Shown here: in pieces, positions 34,769 through 46,800 of the stretch
Layout of the letters: the number at the start of each line of letters is the position of its first letter
Position numbering within the stretch: position 1 is the first letter of the stretch
Position numbers and translations under genes: made by a program
The notes under the pieces: generated by a model
What the model was told of the DNA's origin: nothing
What the model saw: only the letters and a program-made list of their open reading frames with translations
Database searches by the model: none
Source of the DNA: Sacculina carcini
Lineage: Eukaryota; Arthropoda; Thecostraca; Sacculinidae
Assembly (NCBI GenBank): GCA_916048095.2
Contig: OU696577.1
Coordinates: forward strand, 10,565,907-10,629,906
DNA: 64,000 bases
Direction: 5' to 3'

Positions 34769-37700
34769 ACAATTTTATATACCTCAACATCAGGGGTCTT
34801 TATCCCAAATGTAGGCAAAGCAAGATCCCGATGTTGAGTGAATATGCACTGGAAGAGAACTTGATGTTCCTTGCTCTAACAGAAACACATCTCAATCAAG
34901 AGCAATTCGATGCAGAAATAAATATAAAAAACTATTCTGTCTACAGAGCAGACAGAAAACAAAGAAAACACGGAGGTGTGGCCGTCTACATTAGAGATGA
35001 TATTGCGGCTAACACGGAGGAAATTACGAGTTTCTCGAACGGAAGAACAGAATTGTTGATAATGTACCTGAAAGGTGTAAACATTCTGCTGTTAACGGTG
35101 TATAGACCACCTGATACCACGGTACAACTTTTTTCTGAAGCATTAGAAAAAATATACAGAGCACTACGAAATCTGCCAACCCCTGAGACACAAGTAATTA
35201 TGTTGGGAGATTTTAACTTTCCTACCATTTGCTGGGATACTCTGAGAGTGAGAAGTGGTATTATTACACTGGAAGAGAGACAACAAGCACAGGCTCTCAT
35301 TGACTTGATACAGGAACATTATCTGGTGCAGTTAATTAAAGAACCAACTAGATCACATAACGTCCTAGATCTGCTAATAACAAGCAATACTGGTATAGTA
35401 CACTCTTGGTATGTCAAAGGCACCATCATGTCGGATCACAATGTTATACAGGGTAGATTACTCTCCCTCAGTGGAAAAAACAGTTGTGTAGAAAAACAGC
35501 ATGATGCTGAAAATAATCTGGGAAAATACAACTTCTATTCTCCAAACATAAACTGGGACAATGTGACAGCTGCCATTGGACAAATAGATTGGAATGGACT
35601 CCTTTCAAGACTGGATGATGTCGACACAATAAATGAAGTGATTGTGAAAGAATGTTTGGCTGTTTGTGCTGAACTTATTCCCTATAAGAAGCAGCGACGT
35701 AACAGGTCAATAATCCCGAGAGACAGGAGAATACTCATGAGAAAGAGACGCTTACTGGAGAAAAAACTACAAAGGAACGGAAAACAAAATAGAAATATAA
35801 TAAATGAGCAGCTTCGTTTGATCGAACTTCAACTTGAGCAGTCACATACTGAGCAAAAAATGAGAGAAGAAATACTAGCAGTCGAAAAAATAAAAACAAA
35901 TCCCAAATACTTCTTTGCATATGCAAACAAGAAGATAAAAACAACGTCAACAGTTGGTCCACTAACGAGAAAAGACGGTGAGCTCACAGGAGATGAATTG
36001 GAGATGGCCAATATATTGAAAGATCAATATGAAAGTGTCTTCAGTAGTCCGCTAGTAGACAAAGCAGTGGAAAATCCAAATGACTTCTTTACAGATTCGT
36101 CAACACGAACTGGTCAACTGTCGTTTTTTGATTTCACACAGCTGGACATTGTAGAGGCTATCGAAGATATCTCGAACGACGCAGCTCCAGGATCAGATGG
36201 ATTTCATCCAATATTATTGAAAAAGTGTCGACATCAAATCGCACTACCGCTGAAAATACTTTGGTCTCTATCACTAGAAACAGGCAAAATACCTTCGTGC
36301 TTGAAAACAGGCATCATAACTCCAATACATAAAGGAGGCAGTCGAGGACTAGCCAGCAGATACAGGCCAATAACACTAACGTCACATATTATTAAAATAT
36401 TTGAACGTATAGTAAAGAAGAAAATAACGACCTATTTGGAAGATCATGGTTACTTCAATGTAGGACAGCATGGATTCAGGAGAGGAAGATCCTGCCTGTC
36501 TCAATTGATGACCCATTATGAAGAAGTATTGAAGAACATACAAGATGGATGCAATGCTGACGTCATCTATCTGGACTTCGAAAAGGCGTTCGATAAGGTC
36601 GATCATGGAGTTCTGTTACACAAACTGAGAAACCTGGGTATCACAGGGCACATTGGAAGATGGCTTCATAACTTCCTTACAGACAGGCAACAGAGAGTAT
36701 CGGTTCGAGGGCACCTCTCAATTCCAGGAGAAGTAAGAAGTGGAGTGCCGCAAGGATCTGTACTAGGACCACTGCTGTTTATCGTCCATATAGGAGATAT
36801 TGATGGCAGTCTCCAGTGCTCCAAGACCACATCTTTCGCTGACGACACAAGAATGTTGTTGAAAATTGAAAGTACCGAAGATGTGGTCAAACTGCAATCC
36901 GACCTAGACTGTGTATTAACATGGGCCTCATCAAATAATATGAAACTAAACAGTGACAAATTCGAGCTGTTGAGATACGGTCCAAACGAAAAATTTAAGC
37001 AGGAAACGACATATGAGTGTAATGGCCGAATTATACCAGAACAGGTGCAAGTTAAAGATCTCGGCATATATATGAGCAGCGATGCAACATTCAATCATCA
37101 CTATAACATCATAATTAACAACGCTAGAAAGATGAGTGGGTGGGTGCTTCGGACATTTCAAACAAGAGAACCAAGCTGCATGGTTGGAGTATGGAAAGCA
37201 ATGATTTTGTCCAGAATGGAATATTGCTGCCAACTGTGGTGCCCCAAGAAAATGCAAGATATAGCAGAAATGGAAAGTGTCCAGAGGTCTTTCACCAGCA
37301 AGATCCAAGGGATGGAGACACTCAACTACTGGGAGAGGCTGAAAACTCTCAGGCTGTACTCTCTGCAAAGAAGAAGAGAGAGATACATAGTGATATATGT
37401 CTGGAAAATACTAGAAGGAAGTGTCCCAAACGTAGGCCTGCAGCAGCAAGTTCACCAAAGAAGAGGCAGGTTATGTTATGTGGAAGCAACTCAGGCATTC
37501 TCACAGAAACTGGGTACTATCATCCATAGCTCGTTCAGACACAATGGCAGACGTCTGTTCAACTGTATACCTCGAGAACTGAGAAACATCACTGGAGTGA
37601 AGACAGAGCTGTTCAAGCGAAGACTGGATAAATGGCTGAACGATATTCCTGATGAACCACCGATACCAGGATATCAGAGCTGTCATCACAACTCACTGCC

Positions 37701-37779
37701 GGAGATGATGGGACGACTAGCAACAATATCAGCAGTCCGAACTGCAGTCAGCGGAAGCCCACTTCAGCTGCGACACTAG
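34747..37779 (+). CDS. LINE B ORF2 (endonuclease-RT), copy 2
   Basis: The encoded protein is identical to that at 19500-22532, with all endonuclease motifs and the FADD catalytic box. It overlaps ORF1 by the same 22 bases. Confidence 0.9.
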   Translation: MQPMYTLNNFIYLNIRGLYPKCRQSKIPMLSEYALEENLMFLALTETHLNQEQFDAEINIKNYSVYRADRKQRKHGGVAVYIRDDIAANTEEITSFSNGRTELLIMYLKGVNILLLTVYRPPDTTVQLFSEALEKIYRALRNLPTPETQVIMLGDFNFPTICWDTLRVRSGIITLEERQQAQALIDLIQEHYLVQLIKEPTRSHNVLDLLITSNTGIVHSWYVKGTIMSDHNVIQGRLLSLSGKNSCVEKQHDAENNLGKYNFYSPNINWDNVTAAIGQIDWNGLLSRLDDVDTINEVIVKECLAVCAELIPYKKQRRNRSIIPRDRRILMRKRRLLEKKLQRNGKQNRNIINEQLRLIELQLEQSHTEQKMREEILAVEKIKTNPKYFFAYANKKIKTTSTVGPLTRKDGELTGDELEMANILKDQYESVFSSPLVDKAVENPNDFFTDSSTRTGQLSFFDFTQLDIVEAIEDISNDAAPGSDGFHPILLKKCRHQIALPLKILWSLSLETGKIPSCLKTGIITPIHKGGSRGLASRYRPITLTSHIIKIFERIVKKKITTYLEDHGYFNVGQHGFRRGRSCLSQLMTHYEEVLKNIQDGCNADVIYLDFEKAFDKVDHGVLLHKLRNLGITGHIGRWLHNFLTDRQQRVSVRGHLSIPGEVRSGVPQGSVLGPLLFIVHIGDIDGSLQCSKTTSFADDTRMLLKIESTEDVVKLQSDLDCVLTWASSNNMKLNSDKFELLRYGPNEKFKQETTYECNGRIIPEQVQVKDLGIYMSSDATFNHHYNIIINNARKMSGWVLRTFQTREPSCMVGVWKAMILSRMEYCCQLWCPKKMQDIAEMESVQRSFTSKIQGMETLNYWERLKTLRLYSLQRRRERYIVIYVWKILEGSVPNVGLQQQVHQRRGRLCYVEATQAFSQKLGTIIHSSFRHNGRRLFNCIPRELRNITGVKTELFKRRLDKWLNDIPDEPPIPGYQSCHHNSLPEMMGRLATISAVRTAVSGSPLQLRH

Positions 37780-38028
37780 ATGTCGGAATCAGCCAAAGTA
37801 ACCAAAGTAAGTAACCTGTGAAATAGCTGGATATTTTTATAATTGTCTGAAAGTTTTTTCGTCGAGTATTTCGGCCGTCAATAACCACTATCGAGAGTTA
37901 TTGAACACTGACAGTAGAGCGATGTCGCATCGTTACAAGTCATACACAAACACACAAGCATATCAGCGTCGCAACACACAACACATGAACATGAACAATG
38001 ATGTGACTGAGTCGTCGTTTGTGTAGAA

Positions 38029-38497
38029 CAGTGTTTCTCAACGTGGGCCGTATGACCCGCTTGGGACCATGGGTTTCTTTTGGGGGGCCGCAGGACCAAA
38101 TATAAAAAAGGGGGGACCACCATATTTTCTCAGGGGCCACATAAAATCATGTTGAAACAGTTTATTACATCAATATTTTCGATGTTGCTTGTTTTGATGT
38201 TCAGCGGAAATATTCACTGACGTATATGAGCTCTGGAGAAGTAGCCACGCGACAATACATGCGTCGATGGGGCTAGGACAGAGCTCTCCAGAGCTCATAT
38301 ACGTCGGTGAATATTTCCGCTGTCCATCAAAACAACGGCCTCGAAACAAGCAACATCGAAAATATTAATGTAATAAACTGTTTCAGCATGATTTTTTCAC
38401 AAGGACTTCTAGGAGGAAAATGAACTGTTTCTGGGGAGCCACAAGGACTCGCATTGTGTTGAAGGGGCCATGACAAGAAAATGTTTGAGAAACACTG
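38029..38497. mobile_element. Foldback hAT-type element, copy 2
   Basis: A duplicate of 22782-23250, including the flanking imperfect 8-bp repeats and the internal long inverted repeat. It was carried by the segmental duplication. Confidence 0.78.
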
Positions 38498-39005
38498 GTG
38501 TAGGCTACTTTATTCTCGTGAGAGATCATTATGGCGCACCTCACTTATAATGGCAAATTTCTGTAACTTTTGTCATCAAAACCCAAATGTTCCTATTTGG
38601 GTACATTGTACTTAGCCTTGCTGTCACAAAGTGAATTTGTTATATAATATAGTAAATTTCATATCAGTACAATCGCCATAATCGTGTTAAATTAGATGCA
38701 ATATTAAGATAATATAAATATAATTAGTAATAAAATTAGGCTTTTAATTGCATTTCAAAGAATCATAAAGAAAATACTCAAAGAATGAAATGGTAAACGT
38801 TGAGGAATTATAACACCTGAAGTATACGTTGAATATTCATAATTTTGGTATCTGCCTAATGCAATCTTTCTCTTCTATCGAAACAAAGTATTTTTAAGGA
38901 TATATTGTTACAAAACTATTCAATGGTGATCATGCGACATACTGCGAATGCTCCCATAGGGCAACACTGGGAGGATAAAGATTAAACTATGCAGTATCGG
39001 AGGCA

Positions 39006-39221
39006 CAGTGCAGTTTTTTTGGGGGGGGGGGTTGAACTTTTCGTCTATGATATATACACACATTTACAAACGCATTATGCGCGAATATGTTTTGCGGTAA
39101 TGCTTATATCAACAAACTCTACAAAAAGATACTTTTCCTTGACCTCTTTTAGTGAATCTCTTGGTTATGAGGAGTGGATGGAAATATTGTGGGGGGGGTC
39201 AGCCCCCTGGATCCGCCAGTG
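39006..39221. mobile_element. MITE-like dispersed repeat, copy C
   Basis: A duplicate of 23759-23974 within the right 15.2-kb copy. Together with 1235-1449 there are three copies in the window, but only two independent insertions. Confidence 0.6.
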
Positions 39222-39662
39222 AAACTATGTGATGCACCGACAATTTACCATGTTTTTGCGTTGGCTCAAACTAGCTGACAAGTTGCGGATTCTAACTGTC
39301 AACTTATTGACAACATTTTTAGCTGACGAATGTTCCTCTCATCGTTCATTGTTTTCATGCAAGTCCCAATATTCGGTCGAATCTATGTAGATGTAATATG
39401 TGTCATGCACAGCTATGGTCCGAATTATATATTCAGGTTGCATGCGGAATATGCCGGCATATTTTAAAACGTCAATAATATGTCATCCTATATGAATTTC
39501 CCATGACACTCACATGTTTCCCTCATTATCAGCTGACTACGTTTTCGCCCACAGCAGGATAATATTTGTGAATTTATATAAATTTGTAGTGTTGTTGAGT
39601 GCGGTCATGTGATGAGTGTATGCTAGTGAACATGCCACATTAACCTTTAGTGCTTCCCGTTT

Positions 39663-39816
39663 GTGTTAGGTGTGTTTGTGTGTGTTAGGTGTGTGTGTGT
39701 GTGTTAGGTGTGTGTGTGTTAGGTGTGTGTGTTAGGTGTGTGTGTGTGTTTTTTTGTGTGTGTGTGTGTGTGTTAGGTGTGTTTGTGTGTGTGTGTTAGG
39801 TGTGTGTGTGTGTGTA
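39663..39816. repeat. (GT)n array with TTAGG-like units, copy 2
   Basis: A duplicate of the array at 24416-24569 with no length change seen, which is striking for a microsatellite and supports a very recent duplication. Confidence 0.85.
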
Positions 39817-40373
39817 ATGCGACCGGGTGATTGTGAGAAACAGTCGTTTAGCGGGAGTGAGCGCGTACTGATGTGTGTGATTTTCTGTATTGATTCTATC
39901 AGGCTTCATGATGGACATGAAACGACATAATTTAAATTCCATCAAACTGTTGAGGAAAAAAATGTGAAAACTAGGCATCTTCATTTACTTATTCATGCAC
40001 AATATTAGATTTGTTTTCGTCTACAGAAATCTATACATATCCGCTTCAATTTCTGTTATTTGATTGTACACGTTGTTAGAGAGATTGTTTGAGAGTGTGT
40101 GTGTGTGTGTGGACCTGTTGGTGTGCTTGTTTGTGTGAGGTTTTGCCAATATGGTCGTGTTGTTTGTAAAGTGTACATGTGACGCGGCGGCGAGCACCTG
40201 ACCAGCTAGCATCTGATTGGTCGCTACAGCGTCTGAACTGTGTGTCAGTGTGTGTGTGCGTGATTGTGCATATGAGCGTGGATGTGGGGAGTAGTGTTGC
40301 CGTATTGGTAGTGGAGTAGAGCACTTGTAGTCCGTTCAATCTTGGTGTAGCTAAAATTTGTCGTGTATTTCAG

Positions 40374-41427
40374 AAAAACTGAACACTCCGGTGGCAGAGG
40401 AGTCGACAGAAAACGACTCAATAACAGCGTGAGAGAAAAATGTCGGATTGGTTGGCTGCGTCGGCGCTGTAAATCGTCAACTAGATCATGTCGACGTAGC
40501 AGTGACGACAGCGGCAGCGGTAGGTCATTGACCGCTTTTACTGGCTGGTTTTCTCGCCGGAGTTGCTCCAGTGGTGGTTCAGACTCTAGCACGGACGGAG
40601 CGGCAGGACGGTGCTCGAGCGAGCTACTCTGCTCGCCCGAGTGTTCCGTGCAAGTGAGAGGTGTTGATGTAGTCACTGGCACTCTGAGGATCAACATGGT
40701 GGCGACCGACCGGGCCGCGCATAATCTGCCTTTGGAAGATCACTCACCATCAGCTCCTAGAGCGAAACGGACCAGTAGCGGTGAAGATGAGGACAACGCT
40801 CGCATGGCAGGGTCATGGTCATCCTGCGGAAGTGTCGACTCGCTTACTGGAGGCCAATCCGCCACGTGCTCACTGAGCGTGCATCAGTCGTCCGGTGCAT
40901 ATGGTCCGGTCGAGTTCACCACGAGCGGCCCAGCAGATGCCGAAACCGGCAACTTTCCGTCCTCATCACTTTGTAGTACATCAAGCTCGAAAACTAAGCA
41001 ATTGGTCGACGGTCTTCAAACTGATACCCGATTGTGTTTGAAAGAGAAGCCGTGTGGTAGCACGCAGAACCAACACAGGCATAGACCATCTTCCGTTGTT
41101 TTGCTTGATGACATGGCTAGCAGCAGTGGAAGTCACGGCACTGACAGTGGAGGCAGGTTGCGACGCGGTGCTGCCAGTAGAGAGATTTACGAAGAGATTA
41201 TGAACGATGGACGGTTAATAGCCGCTGCACGTCCCAGCACGCGATCCAGACGGTGTCATATGAATACACAAGCCGGACACAGATCTCGCCGTTCGCCGAC
41301 ACAAACATCTGCAACGAAAACTGTCGCCCGTGACGACCACGGCTATCCACTAGTGCAGCCGCTCCATTCACAAGTGTGGAAACGTCACGACATTGTGGCT
41401 AGTCAAGTGAACAAATACGGTACATGA
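40374..41427 (+). pseudogene. Orphan copy of the RhoGAP terminal exon
   Basis: It is identical in translation to 25127-26180 and keeps its acceptor (tgtatttcag). It lies 14 kb beyond the first copy with no GAP-domain exons between them. It could serve only as an alternative last exon if the first were skipped and transcription continued, which would still give the same protein. I treat it as an orphan. Confidence 0.75.
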
Positions 41428-43055
41428 CATCTTGGGTACTGCATTTATGTACATGGCGATCTGTGCTTGTTTCAGTGCAAGTATTGATGATAAGTGGATG
41501 AAGTGGATGATATCACCAGCAGAACATGACTCCAGCTGGTCCATGAAGAAGTGACGTGACAGAGTCGACACCAAGCCATTGTTATATGATCAATGATATC
41601 TTAGTATATGTTTTCTTTCAGACTGATAAACTTTCAGTGATCATTCCTTGAGTATAACCCGTTTGCGACGTTCTCGAAAACTGAGTGACTATTACTATAA
41701 ATCCGTGTTTATTTGAATCCTTCATTATTTGAGAGATTGGTTTGTGTATTTATACAATTGCTGAAGTCACGATGTTTCTTGTCGTTGTGCTGTTTTTTAT
41801 GTATCACCTGTTTACAAGTACATTTTTATACATTCAGTTTGGGTTTGGTACATTCAAAGGAGTTTGAATGAACGGCTTGGACATAATATTGTACAAATAT
41901 ATTAAGTCATAATTTTATAACGAACAAAATTAGAAAAACATATGTATTTCAACAACCCACAAGGAAGTGCAACAGACGAGGCAACATGTTGAATTAACAG
42001 GACATTTTAATCACACGTCAATAGAAACCCTCATGTCTCTTCAGCAGGCAATTACTATTCAAATCCGGTAATTAGGTTGCCTTTTGACCGATAATAGAAT
42101 CAACTTACAGTAAATCACAAAAACAGAAGTAACATTAAAAATCACTGTTGTCGCAAGTCATACCAACGCTCGTACAAGTATTACTGGTACAGTTATACAG
42201 GTAGATTTCTGCTTTGTTTTGTCTTGGTTAAGACCGAAGAAGTCTACAAAAGCAACATTCAAGGATGAGAATACAGATAAAAATTGAAAACATGATTATA
42301 CTCTGCTCGAAATAATTGTGTATATAACAATTTCACAACTACATGGACCAACAACGGCTACAGGTTCTGAAAGACACTTCTATACAAACAACGCTACTTA
42401 AACAAAAGAAAACAATGAAGGCAGACATTCTTCTGGACAGCGAAAATGAAAACGGCGTGCTAGCACATTAGACGTTGTTGCCTCCGTGAGAACATACATT
42501 GCATAACCTCACACAATTATGTTGCATGGGCCAGGTGTATATATTGGCTGGGAAATAACTAAAATACGATGAATGTTGTTCAGTAATAATTTGGAAGAAT
42601 ACTTGGGCATCTTGTAGCAAAAAGTAGTTCATGAAGTGTCTAGGTTGCTACGACTCTTGCGATTTTCGCCAGAGTAAATATTTTATTGCTTCCAGGCCGA
42701 CATGGGCTGCACAGCACGTGTTTCATGAGCGGGTCGCAATTTAGAATGGGCATAGCTCGGACCAGCTTAGATGGGATATTCGGTAAGAGAACACAAGAAA
42801 CGTAATTCACATGGCTGCACAGACATAAGCTTGATTCAGACACAGTCATCCACAGAGCAATTGTCATTTGCTGACGTATCTGCTAGACTAACATACACAC
42901 ACACATGACATAACATACACAAATGTCGAACCAGGAGATTTAAGGTTCGCCGAAATTTTGTACATTTGAATTCAAAGGAATACCCAAGGAACATTGAATA
43001 TATCGGGTCATTGCAGTGCAGTATGGCGACAAAAACCGAGTGCGGATTTGCGGTC

Positions 43056-43124
<69 letters not shown>

Positions 43125-44173
43125 ACCTATTTGAGGTATGTCTACTTAATCATGTTACATATTTAGTTTCAGAACGTGTTTACCAGCCTAAATTTGGAAG
43201 CAAACAGGGAAATAAGCAAGATTATTGTGCACAAATTTGAATATACCCAGCACAGACGGCTCAAATGGCATTTGTGCGGCCACAACTATGTGAGTTCCGC
43301 AATGAAAATGCACACATGTCAAGTTACGTTATGATGCACAATAGAAGCATTTGCATGATCTTAGACTGGCCCAGCTGCCGACATTGATGTAGACATCACA
43401 TATACCAGTTTCACTAGTTCAATCTTGACTGTTTGAAAAGAAGAGCATGTTCTGACAACGCACAATGTGCCAGCAAAATGTGGGCTACATACACTGTAGG
43501 TATTACACAATAGACCCGACGGTAGATGCAACATTCCCTGAATACAGCACAATTCAAATAGAATGGACAATAGAGCCAGGTTGATATAGTCGTTAGAGTT
43601 GAATAATTGGTTTAATCAGTCCGTGTGTATCATTTAACGTTCACGGCTCTCAGCGGACTACATCAGCGTATATTGTAGCGTTGAAGTACAATGGGACTAC
43701 TCAAATGTAGATCTGAATTGCCAAACAAATATAAACACACCTTTGTAGAGGCAATATGGATACACAGCGGTATCATGAGAAGACGCACATGCTCATGGGA
43801 GTTGCAAATGACCGACCTCTCAGTGCAGTCAGCAACCAACAACGAGAGCGTGGTGCGCTGTTTCCTGTTGTGAACTAGAGCAGATGGCACTGATGTTGCA
43901 CGAGGATATAGTTGCGGATGAGAGCATTACTCGTACATATTATATCTGCCCTTCTCTGATACCTCCCACACGCAGTGCTCATGGTGTCATTATATCATCT
44001 ACTAAGATCAGAGTGGGAAGAAAAGGAGTTACCCGTCGTTGCATTTCATCGGCGGGAGACAATACATCAGTAATACATCATAGTTATATAGAAGACGATT
44101 GAACACGTGATCAGGACCTTGAACAGTAAACACGAGCTGAACGATAATCGTTTCTCCCATCACAGCCTTCACC
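41428..44173. other. Intergenic region between convergent genes, copy 2
   Basis: This is the duplicate of 26181-28928 and lies directly downstream of the functional copy of the - strand gene, whose 3' UTR must be here. No exon or RNA gene was recognised. Confidence 0.5.
43058..43112. repeat. (TA)n microsatellite, 55 bp
   Basis: The counterpart of 27811-27867, one TA unit shorter. Confidence 0.95.
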
Positions 44174-45760
44174 TTACGAAAAAAAGCTCATTATTTTTGA
44201 CTTCAAAATCTCCAGACTAGACGGGCTTTTGTGATCATGGTGCAATTGAATTGTGGTAGTTTTATTGTTATTTTGTTTGGCAACGTTTGTACAGCAATTA
44301 TGCGCATCCCTGGTCATCAATGTGCTATTCCCCATGGGTTCACTGCACGTAGGACATGTCCTGTCTTCCTCCCTTTTTGCAGACAGGCTTCTACTAGAGA
44401 TTTGTTCAGCAACATCAGTTCCAATTTCAATTTCATTCTCAATTTGTTCGTCATCAGAATACACCCAGCTTGTATCTGCGCATTCGGTTTCAATCACAAA
44501 CAATTCTTCTTTTGATTGGTCGTTCATCCAGCTTTTAACGGCTTCAGTTATTGAATTGTTTTTTATAGTGGATGCTGAAGGGAAAGCTGACGAAGGAACC
44601 TCGGTTGCTTTTTCAGCGGCTGGCGAACGACACATGTCGACGGTGGTACTGTTTCGTTGCTTAACATCACATGATTCAGATGAAAGACTTGTAACGGTCA
44701 CTTCATTCAAAGTGGAGATATGCGAGCACCTGGAAACAATTTCTTTGCTGCTGGCATGATCAGTTACACTAGTGTGGAAATCTGATGAGTGGTAGCCTCC
44801 AGATCCAAATGAATCAATACGATATTGTGATCGATGCTCAATCGACGATTCTCTGGTTGATGAATTAGATAGGGAAATACAACTACAAATTTCCGATGTT
44901 GAACTATTTCCCTGCTCACCTTCGGTCTCCTCTAAGATGACTGTTTTCATCAAGTTGACAGGAGTAGATATATCGGTAAAATCTTGCCTAGGCAAACTAC
45001 TCTCATCAAAGTCGAGCGTTTCACAGTTATCACAATTTGCGTTTGCTCCATAGAATGATTGTTCCGCACTATTCTCTTGTTTATGGCTAATTGGACTGAA
45101 CACAAATGAGTCACATGCCTCCTCTTGCTCAGAATCATCATACACTTCCTCTGTGCTCATCTCAACTACCCTAGTGTTAGTTGAATCGTTAGGACTACCG
45201 AAGGCAGGAGTGTCTTCAGCCATCACACATGTCACAGTCGAGGTCGAGTCATTAGAGATAGAGGAAGAGCTGGATGCCGTGGTCATCAAGTTTGAAGCCG
45301 ATGATGAGGGACATACTGAGAATGTCTGGGTAGCTTTAACGTCATGCTGATGACAAATGTCCGCAGCGCACTGAGGATTATCGATAGTGTGATTAGCATC
45401 AAGAACACATATAGCAGGAACGTCCACTGACTCCATACTTCCTACTAACAGAGGCGTTGGAACCGGATGATCATATGAGGCGAAAACCATTCGGGTGGCG
45501 GCCGATTGAGTTGAGAGCAGCAGAGCGGCCACATCGCTGTCATCTATAGCGGATGGTGTGTCAACGTCACTTCTGTTTATCTGCTCGTCTTCACTGTTGG
45601 AGAGGCGTCGTCTCGGAGAACCAGGCTGCGATACGTCACTCTGGATGCCCGATGTGTGTCCGCTGATTGAGCGAGCCACACTGGTTGTCGCGTCAGTTGT
45701 CGTGCCTGCCTCCCCAACTGCAGCACAATCGCGGCTTTCGTCCGAACCCTCGTCAGTCAC
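44174..45760 (-). CDS. Unrecognised host gene, last exon (Ser/Thr-rich tail)
   Basis: The exon begins after acceptor gatatatag (reverse strand) in phase 0 and reads VTDEGSDESRDC onward for 528 codons to TAA. The sequence is disordered and rich in Ser, Thr, Glu and Asp, with a likely phosphosite cluster (SPRRRLSNSEDEQ), a block ASYDHPVPTPLLVGSMESVD and a C-terminal cysteine pair group (CPTCSEPMGN ... AHNCC) before the end KSKIMSFFS. No catalytic domain is visible. The phase agrees with exon 46800-46658 (HIDSG|VTDEG). I cannot name the family. A partial duplicate lies at 28929-30291. Confidence 0.75.
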   Translation of the reverse strand: MTDEGSDESRDCAAVGEAGTTTDATTSVARSISGHTSGIQSDVSQPGSPRRRLSNSEDEQINRSDVDTPSAIDDSDVAALLLSTQSAATRMVFASYDHPVPTPLLVGSMESVDVPAICVLDANHTIDNPQCAADICHQHDVKATQTFSVCPSSSASNLMTTASSSSSISNDSTSTVTCVMAEDTPAFGSPNDSTNTRVVEMSTEEVYDDSEQEEACDSFVFSPISHKQENSAEQSFYGANANCDNCETLDFDESSLPRQDFTDISTPVNLMKTVILEETEGEQGNSSTSEICSCISLSNSSTRESSIEHRSQYRIDSFGSGGYHSSDFHTSVTDHASSKEIVSRCSHISTLNEVTVTSLSSESCDVKQRNSTTVDMCRSPAAEKATEVPSSAFPSASTIKNNSITEAVKSWMNDQSKEELFVIETECADTSWVYSDDEQIENEIEIGTDVAEQISSRSLSAKREEDRTCPTCSEPMGNSTLMTRDAHNCCTNVAKQNNNKTTTIQLHHDHKSPSSLEILKSKIMSFFS

Positions 45761-46059
45761 CTATATATCACAATCACACCATCAAACGCAACGTTCATTC
45801 TCGAAATCCGACCCAATAGCAATTTGATATGCACATATCTATTAGGTGTATGTTAGACAGTCTGGATAAACCTAAAACAGACTTAAATTGATTACACAAG
45901 TTAAAAAAGTTTTCATTAATTGTCAAATCTCAAGAAGAAATCGTTTATAATATGGAAAAAGCCAATACACATTGAGTATTACACAGGGATGCATGTGTGT
46001 GTATATCACCAAACGTCTGGCCTATTGAGTAATGTGTTAAACAGCAGATTAAACGACGT

Positions 46060-46135
46060 ACAGGGTATTAAACGATATACAAGGTATTAAACGATATACA
46101 GAGTATTAAACGACATACAGGGTATTAAACGACAC
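46060..46135. repeat. 19-bp minisatellite, four units
   Basis: Four consecutive 19-bp units of the form 'acagggtattaaacgatat' with one to three differences each; a degenerate fifth lies just before. It sits in the intron between the last two exons of the - strand gene. Confidence 0.9.
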
Positions 46136-46657
46136 GCAATGTTTGAAGGTTCCCTTAATCTTGCTCACATAAATATCGGACACAAACATAAATAACTGTG
46201 TAGTTCATGTTTTTTGTCGTTTTGATTATTGCGCTGAGTAAACAAGTAGAATATTTTCTCTGAGTTAAATGCAATCGCTTCATATAACAATGGGTAATAA
46301 TAATTCTCAACATAAAAAAGTTAATATATATATATATAATTTTAATAATAATAATAAAGCTAATATAATAATGTAAAAAAAGATTGTATAAATGTAGTTG
46401 TGTGGTGATGTAGCGTGACTTCAGTGTCAATATGAGTATAGCTTGACAGTTTGCCCTTGATCGGGTGACGTGGGACGAGTGACGGTAGAGAAGTAGTGTA
46501 TGCGCATGCATTTTTGTAAGTGAATGTATTCTTGCGTGTGATTGCGCACTGGTGAATTGTATAATAAACGTCGTTCGGCTGCGTATTAATAGCGGTGAGT
46601 AATTATATTATAGGCTAGAAAACAGTACTGAATACAGTCTCAACTAGAAAAACATAC

Positions 46658-46800
46658 CCCACTGTCAATATGCTTTTGTGGTGCAGTCTCGTCGGCTTTC
46701 TTTTTGGAGACAGACTTTTTCTTGTGCTTCTTTTTCTTCTTTTTCACTCGCCTCGGCTTTTCTTCAGCCACCTGCTTTTCTGATGTTTTGATGTCATTGA
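46658..46800 (-). CDS. Unrecognised host gene, Lys-rich exon
   Basis: On the reverse strand the exon lies between acceptor tactgttgacag (46801) and donor GTGGG|gtatgt (46657). It enters in phase 1, with TC completing a Val codon from the upstream exon's final G, and leaves in phase 0. It encodes VNDIKTSEKQVAEEKPRR, then VKKKKKKHKKKSVSKKK, then ADETAPQKHIDSG. The basic stretch could be a nuclear localisation signal or a membrane/RNA-binding patch. Compatible phases on both sides and strong splice sites support it as coding. Confidence 0.75.

Larger units (their letters stand above)
33689..38028 (+). mobile_element. LINE B, copy 2 (by segmental duplication)
   Basis: This is an exact-looking duplicate of 18442-22781 at an offset of 15,247, with the same flanks on both sides. 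It is therefore not an independent retrotransposition. Both ORFs are open here too. Confidence 0.9.
30306..45536 (+). repeat. Tandem duplication, right copy (15.2 kb)
   Basis: This is a direct repeat of 15059-30291. Its right edge continues seamlessly into the rest of the - strand gene's last exon (45537-45760), so this end is the ancestral arrangement. The left copy likewise continues seamlessly into the rest of LINE A at its left edge. The two outer junctions are original and only the middle one is new. Confidence 0.97.

Noticed and set aside
33689-37779. Second independent LINE B insertion
   Set aside because: Its flanks are identical to those of the first copy for kilobases on both sides, so it came with the segmental duplication.
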